From NCBI RefSeq assembly GCF_017876575.1, contig NZ_JAGIOE010000001.1:1922001-1986000 (forward strand): a stretch of DNA of 64,000 bases, in the 5' to 3' direction. Below, one piece after another: positions 17,121-26,133 of this stretch. The first letter of the stretch is position 1; each line of letters opens with the position of its first letter. A program made the translations under genes and the position numbers. This DNA is from Paeniglutamicibacter psychrophenolicus (lineage in GTDB: Bacteria > Actinomycetota > Actinomycetes > Actinomycetales > Micrococcaceae). The notes beneath the pieces are model-generated. The model searched no databases, had not been told where the DNA came from, and saw only the letters and a program-made list of their open reading frames with translations.

Positions 17121-17399
17121 GTGCCGCAGATCCATGTACTGACCATGCGCATCGAGGTGGCGCCCGAGGAGGCAAGGGCCTTCGAACGGCGCTTCATCGA
17201 CCACCTGTGCACCACCTTCACGGAAGTTCCCGGGCTTGCCTCGGCGGAGCTGGAATATCCCCGGGGCGAAGAGACCCGCCACGCGGTGGTGCTGGAGTTC
17301 GACTCCGAGCGGGCAGCCGGCGTCTTCGGGGACTCCGAAGTGTCGGCAACGGTGTTTTCTGGAGGCTCCTGGGAGCAGGATGGAGCATGGATTCCGTGA
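17121..17399 (+). CDS. Small protein, possibly ABM-like ferredoxin fold
   Basis: The 92-residue product has the rhythm of antibiotic-biosynthesis-monooxygenase or dimeric alpha-beta-barrel proteins. It has a strand (VLTMRIEV), an amphipathic helix (PEEARAFERRFIDHL), PGLASAELEYP, and a C-terminal strand. No catalytic residue can be assigned. The GTG at 17121 sits directly after GGGAGGGG. An ATG at 17100 is the alternative. It overlaps the start of the phosphatase gene, so the two are probably co-transcribed. Confidence 0.5.
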   Translation: MPQIHVLTMRIEVAPEEARAFERRFIDHLCTTFTEVPGLASAELEYPRGEETRHAVVLEFDSERAAGVFGDSEVSATVFSGGSWEQDGAWIP

Positions 17400-18091
17400 G
17401 CAATTCGATGGACCAGCCTCGGTGGGATGGCGCCGTGAATGCGCGCCTGGTGCTGGGGAAGCTCTACCGCATGGGACGCAGCGAGTGGCTGACCACCACC
17501 GGATGGCAGCAGGCCTACGCGGACGGGGTGCGCACCGTCATCGACCTGCGCAATCCCGGCGAACGGGCCCGCCGGCACACCGATCCCGACGTCGACGAGG
17601 CGGCCAAGGCCGGGATCACGATCATCAATTCCCCCACCGAGGAGTCCGGCCACCCGGAGTTCGAGGCACTCGCGGTACCCTACATGAACCACCCGCGGAT
17701 GTACCCGGAAAACCTCGCGTTCTTCCCCGAACGGATTGCCGAGGTGTTCCACCACATCGCCGCGGCCGAAGGCAAGATCGTGCTGCATTGCTCGGCGGGA
17801 CGGGACCGCACCGGGCTGATCGTCTCGATGCTGCTCGAGTTGGTGGACCGCGAGGATCTGCTCGAACCCCAATACGAGGCGGCCCTGCGCGGGATCAACG
17901 ACTGGCACAGGATCAGCGCCTACAAGCACCCCCACGAGTCCTACCTCGAGGAACGAGACCTCCTCGGCCCGCTGCACGAACGGCTTCGGGCGCTGGGCGA
18001 GTTCGTCGCCTCGCTGCGTGTCGAAGACTTCCTGCGGGAGCACGGGCTCAGCGAGACGGAGCTCGAAGCGATCAAGAAACGGCTCGCCTGA
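17387..18091 (+). CDS. Tyrosine/dual-specificity-type protein phosphatase
   Basis: The 234-residue protein carries the phosphatase signature HCSAGRDRTG with Cys135 as nucleophile and the Arg of the P-loop. The N-terminal half has the DLRNPGERARR strand-helix typical of bacterial phosphatases related to Mycobacterium PtpB. Such enzymes remove phosphate from tyrosine or from phosphoinositides. The ATG at 17387 overlaps the preceding gene by 13 bases. ATG 17408 is an alternative. The substrate is unknown. No partner kinase is adjacent. Confidence 0.85.
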   Translation: MDSVSNSMDQPRWDGAVNARLVLGKLYRMGRSEWLTTTGWQQAYADGVRTVIDLRNPGERARRHTDPDVDEAAKAGITIINSPTEESGHPEFEALAVPYMNHPRMYPENLAFFPERIAEVFHHIAAAEGKIVLHCSAGRDRTGLIVSMLLELVDREDLLEPQYEAALRGINDWHRISAYKHPHESYLEERDLLGPLHERLRALGEFVASLRVEDFLREHGLSETELEAIKKRLA

Positions 18092-18132
18092 ATTTCCCGG
18101 CCACCGGAGCCCGCGCGCCGTAGGCTGAAATC

Positions 18133-18738
18133 ATGACGCCGATTGCACCCGTGACCCTCGCCGGACGGCTGGTCACGCTCGAACCGCTGGAAAAATCCCA
18201 CCACGACGAACTGGTCGCCGCGGTGCGCGACGGGGAGGTCTGGAAGCTCTGGTTCACGGCGGTGCCGTCGCCCCAAGAAATGGGCGCGGAGATCGAGCGC
18301 CGGCTGGAACTGCAGGAGGCCGGCTCGATGCTGCCCTTCGTCACCCGGCGCAATGCCGATTCGGTGGTGCTGGGCATGACCACCTTCATGGACATCGACG
18401 CAGGTCTGCCCCGGGTGGAGATCGGCTCGACGTGGAACCGGGCCTCGGTGCGCGGGACCGGCACGAACGTCGATGCCAAGCTCCTGCTGCTCACCCATGC
18501 CTTCGAGGTCCTGGGCTGCCCGGCCGTGGAATTCCGCACGCATTGGATGAACATGGCCTCGCGCGCCGCGATCGAGCGCCTGGGGGCCAAGCTCGACGGG
18601 GTGCTGCGGGCGCACCGGCGCATGGCCGACGGTTCGTTGCGCGACACCTGTGTGTACTCGATCATCGCCTCCGAATGGCCGCAGGTGCGCTCCGGGCTCG
18701 AATTCCGGCTGGCCGGGCACCTGGATTCCGCCCGGTAG
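18133..18738 (+). CDS. GNAT acetyltransferase (RimJ/RimL type)
   Basis: The 201-residue protein starts with the Acetyltransf_3 pattern VTLAGRLVTLEPLEKSHHDEL and has the acetyl-CoA region WNRASVRGTGTNVDAK (about 99-114). EFRTHWMNMASRAAIERLGAKLDG follows. The family acetylates N termini or small molecules, and no substrate can be assigned. It follows the phosphatase by 41 bases in the same direction and is convergent with the lipoprotein genes. Confidence 0.82.
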   Translation: MTPIAPVTLAGRLVTLEPLEKSHHDELVAAVRDGEVWKLWFTAVPSPQEMGAEIERRLELQEAGSMLPFVTRRNADSVVLGMTTFMDIDAGLPRVEIGSTWNRASVRGTGTNVDAKLLLLTHAFEVLGCPAVEFRTHWMNMASRAAIERLGAKLDGVLRAHRRMADGSLRDTCVYSIIASEWPQVRSGLEFRLAGHLDSAR

Positions 18739-18782
18739 CGGCTGCTGTCCCGGCACGGTGTTGGTGCAGCAGGCGTGGAGAT

Positions 18783-19403
18783 TCACTCGGTGTACAGCTC
18801 CGAGGAAATGACGCTGACGTCGTATTCCACATCCGGATCGGTCCATACCTCCACGAAGGTTGAGGTGCTGTCCGCGGTCCCGCCTCCGCCCTCGGCGACA
18901 CGGCACGGTTCCAAGTCATAGCTGGCCACCACGAAACCGTGGACGTCGAACGACCGGATGCCCAAGGGCGCCTCGGTCTCGCAACCCACCAGCAGCCACA
19001 GCAGCGCGCCCGAACGCTGGTACGGCAGGATGATTCTTGAATCGCCCCGTCCGTGAAAGTGCATCAAGACTTTTTCGGTGCCGGCAAGGGAACCGGGCAA
19101 CGGGCTCTTGCCCCCGGCGATGAGATCGGCATGGGACGGTGGATTGGTCTCGGTGCCATCAGGGCTCGGCGCGGGAACGATGCGAATGACCTTGATTTCC
19201 GGAATGAACGACGGCCCGTGATCCGGGGGGACTGCCGAGGGAGCGGGCAACGAATCGTCCACGAGCATGGTGCATCCAGCGAGCAGAAGGACCAGGCAAG
19301 CCCGTGTCGCCAGGGTGAGACCCGGATGCCGTCCGGGGCGGAACCTCCGTGTCGGCCCGGAAACGGCGGAGAGATCTTGCCTGTCGGTTCTTCCACGCGC
19401 CAT
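18783..19403 (-). CDS. Lipoprotein, paralog family copy 1
   Basis: The 206-residue product has a basic N terminus, a hydrophobic segment and the lipobox LLLAGC, so it should be exported and lipid-anchored. A Pro/Ser-rich linker leads to a beta-rich domain. That domain has the shared elements SHADLIAGGKSPLPGSLAG, TEKVLMHFHG, a Cys near WLLVGCE, another Cys in YDLEPC, and the end VEYDVSVISSE. It is about 60-70 percent alike to copy 2 by eye in that domain. No known domain is recognised. It lies 35 bases after copy 2 in the same direction. The ATG at 19403 lacks a clear ribosome binding site. Confidence 0.7.
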   Translation of the reverse strand: MARGRTDRQDLSAVSGPTRRFRPGRHPGLTLATRACLVLLLAGCTMLVDDSLPAPSAVPPDHGPSFIPEIKVIRIVPAPSPDGTETNPPSHADLIAGGKSPLPGSLAGTEKVLMHFHGRGDSRIILPYQRSGALLWLLVGCETEAPLGIRSFDVHGFVVASYDLEPCRVAEGGGGTADSTSTFVEVWTDPDVEYDVSVISSELYTE

Positions 19404-19438
19404 CCGGGCACCCGGGGCCCTGCCGCGGGAGCGCCGCT

Positions 19439-20053
19439 TCACCGCCGGGGCCCGTCGGTGTGGGCGCGTATCTCCGAGGAAATGATGCTCAGGTCGTACT
19501 CCACGTCCGGACTGGTCCAGATCTCCACCAGGGTGGAGGTGCCGTCCTCGGTGCCCCCGCCGCCCTCGGCGGCACGGCAAGGCTCCAAATCGTAGCGGGC
19601 CACCACGACGCCGTAGAGGTTCAGCGTCCGGATGGTCAGCGGCGCCTCGATCTCGCAGCCGGCCAGGATCCACAGCAGCGCGCCGGATCGTTGGGCCGGC
19701 AGCACGATCCTGGCCTCGCCCTTGCCGTGGACGTGCATCAGGACCTTTTCGCTGCCGGGCAGGGCCCCGGGCAGCGGGCTCTTGCCCTGCTCGATGAGCT
19801 CGGCGTGGGTCGGGCGCTTGTTGCCCAGGCCGGGTTCTTGCGGGGACGGGGTCACGGGGAAGACCTGGGTTTCGGGGATGAAGGACGGCCCGGACGCCGT
19901 GGGGCTTGGGCTCGGGAGGGGAGCGGGATCATCCACGAGGGTGGTGCACCCGGCGGCCAGGCACGCCAAGCCAAGCAGGGCCGCCAGGGCCAGCGGATGA
20001 AGCCCGGCCCGGGTACGGCGGGTCGGGCCCGATGCGCGCGAGAATTCCTTCAT
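19439..20053 (-). CDS. Lipoprotein, paralog family copy 2
   Basis: The 204-residue protein has signal peptide and lipobox LAAGC (Cys near residue 36), a Pro/Ser linker, then the same domain as copy 1. Shared elements are THAELIEQGKSPLPGALPGS, EKVLMHVHGKGEARIVLP, a Cys in ILAGCE, YDLEPC and VEYDLSIISSE. The two Cys residues are candidates for a disulfide outside the membrane. It starts 9 bases after copy 3, so the three copies form an operon. Function is unknown. The beta-rich fold and lipid anchor suggest a cell-surface binding protein. Confidence 0.78.
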   Translation of the reverse strand: MKEFSRASGPTRRTRAGLHPLALAALLGLACLAAGCTTLVDDPAPLPSPSPTASGPSFIPETQVFPVTPSPQEPGLGNKRPTHAELIEQGKSPLPGALPGSEKVLMHVHGKGEARIVLPAQRSGALLWILAGCEIEAPLTIRTLNLYGVVVARYDLEPCRAAEGGGGTEDGTSTLVEIWTSPDVEYDLSIISSEIRAHTDGPRR

Positions 20054-20062
20054 GGCCGTTCC

Positions 20063-20662
20063 TCACCTCAGGAATTTTCGCGGCCAGCGGGTGCCGGGAC
20101 GGTCATCGGTGTTCGCGAGCTTTCCGGAGACCAGCGTGAAGTGCATCGGTGCGCCGTTAGGGATGGTCACGATGCCCCTGGTTTCCGTGGTGTCCAGGGG
20201 ACCGGCCACCAGGTCGGTGGCCGGGCATCGGTCCGGCGTGTACATGAGCGTGGTGCGGCCGGCGGCATCGAATGCCATCAGCGACAGCGGAACCGGCCGC
20301 CGGCACCGCACCGCGATCCACAGGGACACGCCCCGGGCCCGAGCCGGGAGGGCAAAGGAGAAGCCGCGGCTCCGCTCGACGCTGAGCACCACCTGCTCGG
20401 AGCCCGGGACGGCACCGGCCAACGGGTGCTCGCCGGAGAGCAACAGCGCCTCGATGCTGCGCGATTCATGTTGCGGATCGGGAGCAGCCGACAGGGTGGG
20501 AGTGGCTACGGCCGGCGGAAGCATGGCAACGGGTGGCCGGGGCGCGGGGCGCGACGACGGCTCGGTGGTGGCCATGTCCACGTCATCGACCACCGAGGTG
20601 CACCCCGAAAGGCTGGAGGCAAGTGTGATGGCGACCATGAGATCAATCGCCCAGTGCTTCAT
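20063..20662 (-). CDS. Lipoprotein, paralog family copy 3
   Basis: The 199-residue product has lipobox SLSGC (Cys near 21). It then carries the family elements SIEALLLSGEHPLAGAVPGSE, QVVLSVERSRG, a Cys in IAVRCRR and a second Cys in YTPDRCPA. It is more divergent than copies 1 and 2, lacking the YDLSVISSE end but keeping MHFTLVSGKL in that place. The ATG at 20662 is followed at once by a good signal peptide. It is the first gene of the three-copy run and lies downstream of the siderophore operon terminator. Confidence 0.75.
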   Translation of the reverse strand: MKHWAIDLMVAITLASSLSGCTSVVDDVDMATTEPSSRPAPRPPVAMLPPAVATPTLSAAPDPQHESRSIEALLLSGEHPLAGAVPGSEQVVLSVERSRGFSFALPARARGVSLWIAVRCRRPVPLSLMAFDAAGRTTLMYTPDRCPATDLVAGPLDTTETRGIVTIPNGAPMHFTLVSGKLANTDDRPGTRWPRKFLR

Positions 20663-20794
20663 GTCCGAAGGGTAGAAGCATGCCGGGGAGCCCGCCAGAA
20701 CGACCTTGCCCACAAACGGCGAGTCGATTGTGTGGGATGGCCCAGTAGCAGGGGGTTCACGTGGTTCGCAGAAAAGCGGTGTGCCCCACGGCCT

Positions 20795-20824
20795 GCGGGA
20801 GGCCGCGAATTTGCGGCCTCCCGC
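20795..20824 (-). terminator. Terminator of the des operon
   Basis: GCGGGAGGCCGC and GCGGCCTCCCGC form a perfect 12-bp stem with a 6-base loop, starting 5 bases after the NIS synthetase stop. Confidence 0.85.
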
Positions 20825-20829
20825 GGGCG

Positions 20830-23244
20830 TTAGATCCCGAGCCCGGCCATCGGGTTGGCCAGGGTGCCGGCGTAGATCAGCCCGCCGGACTGGTCGGTGA
20901 GATCGAGCATCCGGGCGTTGTTGCGCAGCTGCAGCCGGTTCAGGCAGGAGAGCTCGAAGTCCGGTGCGAACAGCTCCAGCGCGTCGAATGCCGCAGTGGT
21001 TTCCGGGTTACGGGCCCGGTAGGCCAGCAGCCTCTCCGCCGCGGTTTCCCAGAAGACGTCCTCGCTGCAGATCCCCTCGCGGGCCAGCATTGGTGCCAGG
21101 AAGCGCAGGAAGCAGTCGACGATGTCGGTGAAGACCACCAGCCGGCGCTCGGAATCCGGGACCGCGGCGCGGATCCGCTCCACCTCGGGCGGCAGCGCCA
21201 GCCGGTCCCCGAGCACCGCGATCTCCTCGGCCAGGTCCTTGTGCAGCACCCTCACCGGCACCGAATCCTCCAGCACCAGGATGACGTTCTCCCCGTGCGG
21301 CATGAATGCCAGGTCGTAGCGGCACAGGGCATGCACCAGCGGGACCAGGTAGGCATCGAAGTAGCGGGTGAGCCAGTCCGTGGCCTCCAGCGACGAGCGC
21401 CGGATGTGCGCCGCGGCCAGCGAGGCACCGGCCGCGTCCAGGTGCAGCAACGAGGCCATGGTGGCCAGCTGCTGCCCGGGCTCGATCGACCCGGCAGGGG
21501 ATTCGCGCCAGAGCGCGGCCAGCATCTTGCGCTGCGGGGCATCCGGGCCGGCCGCCTCGTAGAGCGGGTTGGCGTAGCCGACCGCGGCGACCTCCCGCAG
21601 CAGCCCCGTGTTGCAGCGGCGCAGCTCCTCGTCGTTTTCGAAGATCGAGGTGAGCCACGCGTTGATGGCCGGGGTGTTCTCCATGTAGGCGGCCGAGAGC
21701 CCGCGCATGAAGCCCATGTTCAACACCGACAGCGCGGTCTTGACGTAGTGGCGTTCGGGGCTGCTGCGGTTGAAGAAGGTGCGGATCGATTGCTGCGGCT
21801 GGTACAGGTCCTCCCCGGCGCCCAGGTGCACCAGGTGGCCGGTGGCCACGTCGGCGGCGAATGCCACCGCGAGCTTGTGCTCCCACTGCCACGGGTGGAT
21901 GGGCATCAGCACGAAGTCTTCCGGCTCCAGGCCGCTGGAGCCACAGTCCTCGGCGATCCGTGCCCGGAAGCGGGCCAGCTGCCGGGTCCCCAGCTCGCCC
22001 TGCAGCAGGGACTCGGCGTCCAGTCCCGGCACGGCGCTGTAGCGGGCCCGGGAGCCGTGCGCGGCGACCCAGTGCAGGGCCAGGGCCGAGCCGGTCTCCG
22101 GGGCGTGGTCGAGGTAGTCGGTGGCGCCCAGGCCCAGGCGGCCGTTGTTGGCCACGAAGCAGGGGTGCCCCTCGGTCATTGCGGCCTCGGTGCGCTGGAA
22201 GTCGGCGACCCCGTCCCCGGTCCCGGCGGCCAGCTCTGCCGCGCTCGCCGTGGAGTGCAGCTGCTTGTAGCAGTGCGAAGCCAGGGTGCTGGTGATTTCC
22301 TCGAGGTACACCGGCAACTGGGCTTCGGACAGGTCCAGGGTATTATGGAAGGCCAGCACGAAGCCGGCGGCATCGACGGCGGCGGCTTCCCCGTCGATGG
22401 AAACCACCAGCGAATCCGGGTCGATGACCCAGTGCTCCAGGGCGTGAACGGTCGCGGCAAAGCGGTATTCGTGGGCATCGCTGCCCAGCAGCCAGCCGCC
22501 GTCCGCGGGAACCGGGGCCAGCAGCCGCTCGTGGGTGAACTCTGCGATGGCCTTGGCCAGCAGGTGGCGGTTGGCGGTCTCCCAGCGGGTGGGGGACAGA
22601 TGCGCCGTGGCGGACGAGGGGCGGCCGGTCGCCGCGGCGAAGTCCGCCCGGGTGCAGAGGGAAAGCAGCGCGGTCTTGACCCCGGTGTCATCCCCGGCCG
22701 GCAGCTCGATCCGGCCGGCGGGGCGGAAACCGAGCCGGGAGTTCAGCGAGTGGATGGCGGTGTTCGCCGCGTCGGGTTCGACCACGATCCGCAGCACCGC
22801 CGGGTCCGCGAAGAGGTGGGCGAGCGTCGCCTCCATGGCCGCCGCGCTGAGGCCGGGCAACGGTCTGCCCTCTCCGGGGCCGGCGAGCAGCAGGTGCATG
22901 CCGACATCCCCGTTCCGGTGGGCATAGCGGCCGGCAAGCACCGAGTGCTCCGGGGAATAGTGTTCGAGCAGGAACGCCGGTTCCGGCTCGGCCGCACCGT
23001 GCGGGGCGGGCAGCAGACCCAGCAGCACTTGGTGGTGCGCCGAGACATCGAGCTGCCCGTAGGCAGCGCGGACCTCGGGGACGGTCGTGCCGAGCATGCC
23101 CCAGTAGCGGGCCCGCTCGGTGTTCACCCATCCGTGCAGCAAAGGGGCGTCGGTTCCCGGGTCGAAGCGGCGGAAGGCGAAGTCGCCGGCTTCCGGCGCG
23201 GTGCGGCGGGCCGGGGGAAGGACGATGGAGGGTGTGGAAATCAT
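20830..23244 (-). CDS. desD: Siderophore synthetase: GNAT acyltransferase fused to IucA/IucC NIS synthetase (DesC-DesD fusion)
   Basis: The 804-residue protein joins two enzymes that are separate in Streptomyces. Residues about 20-200 are an AlcB/DesC-type GNAT domain (WVNTERARYWGM, HLLLAGPGEGRPLPG, NSRLGFRPAGR), which would acylate N-hydroxycadaverine. Residues about 220-790 are the NIS synthetase (TEGHPCFVANNGRLGLG, MPIHPWQWEHK, PQQSIRTFFNR, HGENVILVL, KDLAEE), which condenses the units with ATP into a desferrioxamine-type hydroxamate. The ATG at 23244 overlaps the desB stop (ATGA) and follows AAGGAG. It is the last gene of an iron-boxed operon. The product type is inferred from the gene set. 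Confidence 0.92.
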   Translation of the reverse strand: MISTPSIVLPPARRTAPEAGDFAFRRFDPGTDAPLLHGWVNTERARYWGMLGTTVPEVRAAYGQLDVSAHHQVLLGLLPAPHGAAEPEPAFLLEHYSPEHSVLAGRYAHRNGDVGMHLLLAGPGEGRPLPGLSAAAMEATLAHLFADPAVLRIVVEPDAANTAIHSLNSRLGFRPAGRIELPAGDDTGVKTALLSLCTRADFAAATGRPSSATAHLSPTRWETANRHLLAKAIAEFTHERLLAPVPADGGWLLGSDAHEYRFAATVHALEHWVIDPDSLVVSIDGEAAAVDAAGFVLAFHNTLDLSEAQLPVYLEEITSTLASHCYKQLHSTASAAELAAGTGDGVADFQRTEAAMTEGHPCFVANNGRLGLGATDYLDHAPETGSALALHWVAAHGSRARYSAVPGLDAESLLQGELGTRQLARFRARIAEDCGSSGLEPEDFVLMPIHPWQWEHKLAVAFAADVATGHLVHLGAGEDLYQPQQSIRTFFNRSSPERHYVKTALSVLNMGFMRGLSAAYMENTPAINAWLTSIFENDEELRRCNTGLLREVAAVGYANPLYEAAGPDAPQRKMLAALWRESPAGSIEPGQQLATMASLLHLDAAGASLAAAHIRRSSLEATDWLTRYFDAYLVPLVHALCRYDLAFMPHGENVILVLEDSVPVRVLHKDLAEEIAVLGDRLALPPEVERIRAAVPDSERRLVVFTDIVDCFLRFLAPMLAREGICSEDVFWETAAERLLAYRARNPETTAAFDALELFAPDFELSCLNRLQLRNNARMLDLTDQSGGLIYAGTLANPMAGLGI

Positions 23245-24575
23245 GCGTGGGCTCCTTCGAGCGAGGGGGAGGGCGATGCGGGGGCGGCGGCGGGGCTGCC
23301 GAAGGACTGGAACCCGATGCGTTTTTCCACCGCGTAGTGCTCGTACCCCAGGATCCGGTTGATGATCACCGAGTTGCGGTAGGCGCCCATGCCCAAATCG
23401 GGGGCCGTGAAGCCGTGGGTGTGCAGCTCGGCGTTCTGCACCAGCACGTCGGCATCGTCGCTGATCGCGTAGTGCCGGTCCACATCCAACCTGCCGCCGG
23501 GCAGCCGGTTGATGCGTTTCCCGAGGCCGGCCAGGAAGGCCGGCTCGCGGTAGGAATAGCCGGTGGCAAGCACCAGGGTGTCGGTGGCCGCGGAGAACTC
23601 CCCGCCGTCGTCCTGGTTGCGCAGGCGCAGCTGAAGGGCGCCGTCGCGGTGCTCGATTCCCTGCAGGGAAGTGGCGGCACGGAGTGTGACCGGGGCGTGC
23701 CCCGAAACCTGGCGGCGGTAGAGCATCTCGTGGATCTCGTCGATCAGGTCCGCGTTGATGCCCTTGTACAGCCCCTTCTGGCTGGCCGAAAGCGTGTCGC
23801 GGGTGCCCTGCGGCAACCCGTGGAAGTGGTCGATGTATTCCGGGGAGGTCATTTCCAGGGTCAGTTTGGTGTATTCGAGCGGGAAGAATCGCGCGGAGCG
23901 GGTCACCCACTGCAGGTGCTGCTCCGGGCCCAGGGTTCCGAGCAGGTCGGCGAAGACCTCCGCGGCGCTCTGCCCGCTGCCCACCACCGCGATGCGGGAG
24001 CCTGCGGCGATCGCTGCGCGGGCGGGGCGGTAGCCGCTGCTGTGTACCGCGGCCCCGGTTCCCAACACGCATTCGGGGACGACGGAGGGAACATGCGGGG
24101 TGGTGCCGGTGCCCAGCACCAGGCGCCGGGTGCGCACGGTGGAGACCCCGTCGCCGGTGTGCACGTCGAGCTCGTACACGCCGTTGGCGTAGCGGGCGGC
24201 GGCCACGTGCGCACCGAAGCGGACCGCGGGCAGGCGGGCGGCCGCCCAGCGCAGGTAGTTGTTGTACTCCTCGCGCAGCGGGTAGAAGTTCTCGCGGATG
24301 TAGAACGGGTAGAGGCGTCCGGTGTCCTTCAGGTGGTTCAGGAAGGACAGCGGGTGGGCGGGGTCGGCCATGGTGACCAGGTCGGCCATGAAGGGAACCT
24401 GCAGGTGGGTTCCCTCGAGCATCATGCCCGGGTGCCAGGCGAATTCCTCGGCGCGCTCAAGCACCAGCACCTCGAGCCCGGGCACGGTGTCCGCCAGCGC
24501 GGCGAAGCCGAGGTTGAAGGGGCCGGCGCCGATGCCCACGGCATCCCAGATGCGGTCGTGAAGCGGCGCGCTCAT
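23241..24575 (-). CDS. desB: Lysine/cadaverine N-monooxygenase of siderophore synthesis
   Basis: The 444-residue flavin enzyme hydroxylates the terminal amine of cadaverine (or lysine/ornithine in relatives). The FAD motif GIGAGPFNLGFAAL is at about 14-27. The NADPH motif VVGSGQSAAEVFADL lies near 200, and LATGYSYREPAFL near 350. The ATG at 24575 overlaps the desA stop by four bases, and its own stop overlaps the desC-desD start, so all three genes are translationally coupled. Cadaverine is preferred because the neighbour is a lysine-decarboxylase-type PLP enzyme. Confidence 0.93.
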   Translation of the reverse strand: MSAPLHDRIWDAVGIGAGPFNLGFAALADTVPGLEVLVLERAEEFAWHPGMMLEGTHLQVPFMADLVTMADPAHPLSFLNHLKDTGRLYPFYIRENFYPLREEYNNYLRWAAARLPAVRFGAHVAAARYANGVYELDVHTGDGVSTVRTRRLVLGTGTTPHVPSVVPECVLGTGAAVHSSGYRPARAAIAAGSRIAVVGSGQSAAEVFADLLGTLGPEQHLQWVTRSARFFPLEYTKLTLEMTSPEYIDHFHGLPQGTRDTLSASQKGLYKGINADLIDEIHEMLYRRQVSGHAPVTLRAATSLQGIEHRDGALQLRLRNQDDGGEFSAATDTLVLATGYSYREPAFLAGLGKRINRLPGGRLDVDRHYAISDDADVLVQNAELHTHGFTAPDLGMGAYRNSVIINRILGYEHYAVEKRIGFQSFGSPAAAPASPSPSLEGAHA

Positions 24576-26092
24576 GCGGCGGCCATCCCGGTGCGCATCT
24601 GGCAGATCGCCCGGCCGTGGGACACCACGGCGTCGAGGATTCCAGCGATGTCCCCGGGCGTGGTGTTCGGGTTCAGCAACGTCAGTTTCAGGTGGCGCAC
24701 CCCGTCGATGGTGGTGGCGGCGACCATGGCTGCCCCGGAGTCGTAGAGTGCGGTGCGGATGGCGTTGGCCAGCGGCTCGGTCGCGGTGTCCGTGGCGGGT
24801 TCGGGTCCCGGCGGCACATAGCGGAAGACCACGGTGCTCAATTGCACCTCTGCGGCCAGCTCGAGCTCGGGGTGCGCATGGACCATCGAGGCGGCGGCGG
24901 CCGCGAGGTCCATGACCGAGTCGAACATCTGCCCAATCGCCTCGGTGCCGAGCGCGCGCAGCGTCACCCAGAGCTTGAGGGCGTCGAAGCGGCGGGTGGT
25001 GGCCAGGGACTTGTCGACCTGGTTGGGGGTGCGACCGGCCTCGGCGGCGGGGTTCAGGTACTCGGCGTGGTGCGAGACCAGGGCGAGGGCGGCCCGGTTG
25101 CGGACCAGGATGGCGCTGGAACCGATGGGCTGGAAGAAGGACTTGTGGAAGTCGACGGTCACCGAATCGGCTGCCTCGATCCCGGTGAGCATCCCGCGGT
25201 GGCGCGCCGAGGCCAGCAGCCCGCAACCGTAGGCGGCGTCGACGTGGAACCAGGCCCCGTGCTCGGCGGCCAGGGAACCGATGGCCCCCAGCGGGTCGAT
25301 GGAGCCGAAGTCGGTGGTCCCCGCGGTGGCCACGATGGCCATGGCGCGCAGGCCCGCGGCCCGGTCCTTCTCCAGCGCGTGCCGCAGGGCGGAGACATCC
25401 ATCCGGTGGAGCTCGTCGCACTCGATGGCAACGACCGCCTCGGCGCCCAGCCCCAGCAGGGACGCGGAGGTGGAGATGCTGAAGTGGCTGTCGGCGGAGG
25501 CATAGATGCGCAGACCCGCCAGGCGTTCGGGCAGCGAGCCGGTGGCCCCTGCCACCGCACTGTTGCGGGCCAGCAGCATGGCCTGGAGGTTCGAGGCGGT
25601 GCCGCCGCTGGTGAACACGCCGTCGGCTTCCGGACCCAGCCCGGCCAGGCCGGCTGCCCAGTCGATGAGCCGCTGTTCGATGAGGGTGGCGCCGGCGCTT
25701 TGGTCCCAGGTGTCCATCGAGGTGTTCACCGTGGTGACCAGGGCCTCGGCGGCAATGGCGGGCAGGGCGACCGGGCAGTTCAGGTGCGCCGCGTAGCGCG
25801 GATGGTGGAAGTAGACCGCATCTCGCAGGTACAGCTCGGTCGCCTCTTCCAGGGCTGCGGCAGTGCTGCCCAGCGGTGTGCGCAGGTCCACGGCGTCGAG
25901 CCGGGCGCGCAAGGCTTCCGGGCGGGGCCCGGTGGTGGGGCCCGTGGCGGCGGCAATCGATCGGGCAGCGAGCCGGGCTGCGGAGGCGAATTCCTCGGCC
26001 ATTCGTTCGGCGGTTTCGCTGGTGAGCAATTGCCCGGCAGCAAGATCTGCGGGGGAGGACAGTGGTTGCGCCAGTTGACGTTGGGGCGTCAT
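24572..26092 (-). CDS. desA: PLP-dependent lysine decarboxylase of siderophore synthesis
   Basis: The 506-residue group II decarboxylase would turn lysine into cadaverine. The PLP lysine is Lys317 in VDFHKSFFQP. The substrate and cofactor regions FTSGGTASNLQAMLLAR and HVDAAYGCGLL are present. The ATG at 26092 follows AAGGAG. It is the first gene of desA-desB-desC/D, and a 19-bp iron box lies 42-60 bp upstream, so transcription should rise in iron starvation through a DtxR/IdeR/DmdR-type repressor. 2,4-diaminobutyrate decarboxylases are the nearest alternative family, disfavoured by context. Confidence 0.92.
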   Translation of the reverse strand: MTPQRQLAQPLSSPADLAAGQLLTSETAERMAEEFASAARLAARSIAAATGPTTGPRPEALRARLDAVDLRTPLGSTAAALEEATELYLRDAVYFHHPRYAAHLNCPVALPAIAAEALVTTVNTSMDTWDQSAGATLIEQRLIDWAAGLAGLGPEADGVFTSGGTASNLQAMLLARNSAVAGATGSLPERLAGLRIYASADSHFSISTSASLLGLGAEAVVAIECDELHRMDVSALRHALEKDRAAGLRAMAIVATAGTTDFGSIDPLGAIGSLAAEHGAWFHVDAAYGCGLLASARHRGMLTGIEAADSVTVDFHKSFFQPIGSSAILVRNRAALALVSHHAEYLNPAAEAGRTPNQVDKSLATTRRFDALKLWVTLRALGTEAIGQMFDSVMDLAAAAASMVHAHPELELAAEVQLSTVVFRYVPPGPEPATDTATEPLANAIRTALYDSGAAMVAATTIDGVRHLKLTLLNPNTTPGDIAGILDAVVSHGRAICQMRTGMAAA

Positions 26093-26133
26093 GGGGCTCC
26101 TTCAATATCGGGGACTGCCACGATGCGAGATGG

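Noticed and set aside
20761-23337. 858-codon plus-strand frame opposite the NIS synthetase
   Set aside because: Low-quality Arg/Gly/Gln/Val composition with no homology. The minus strand has all siderophore-synthetase motifs.
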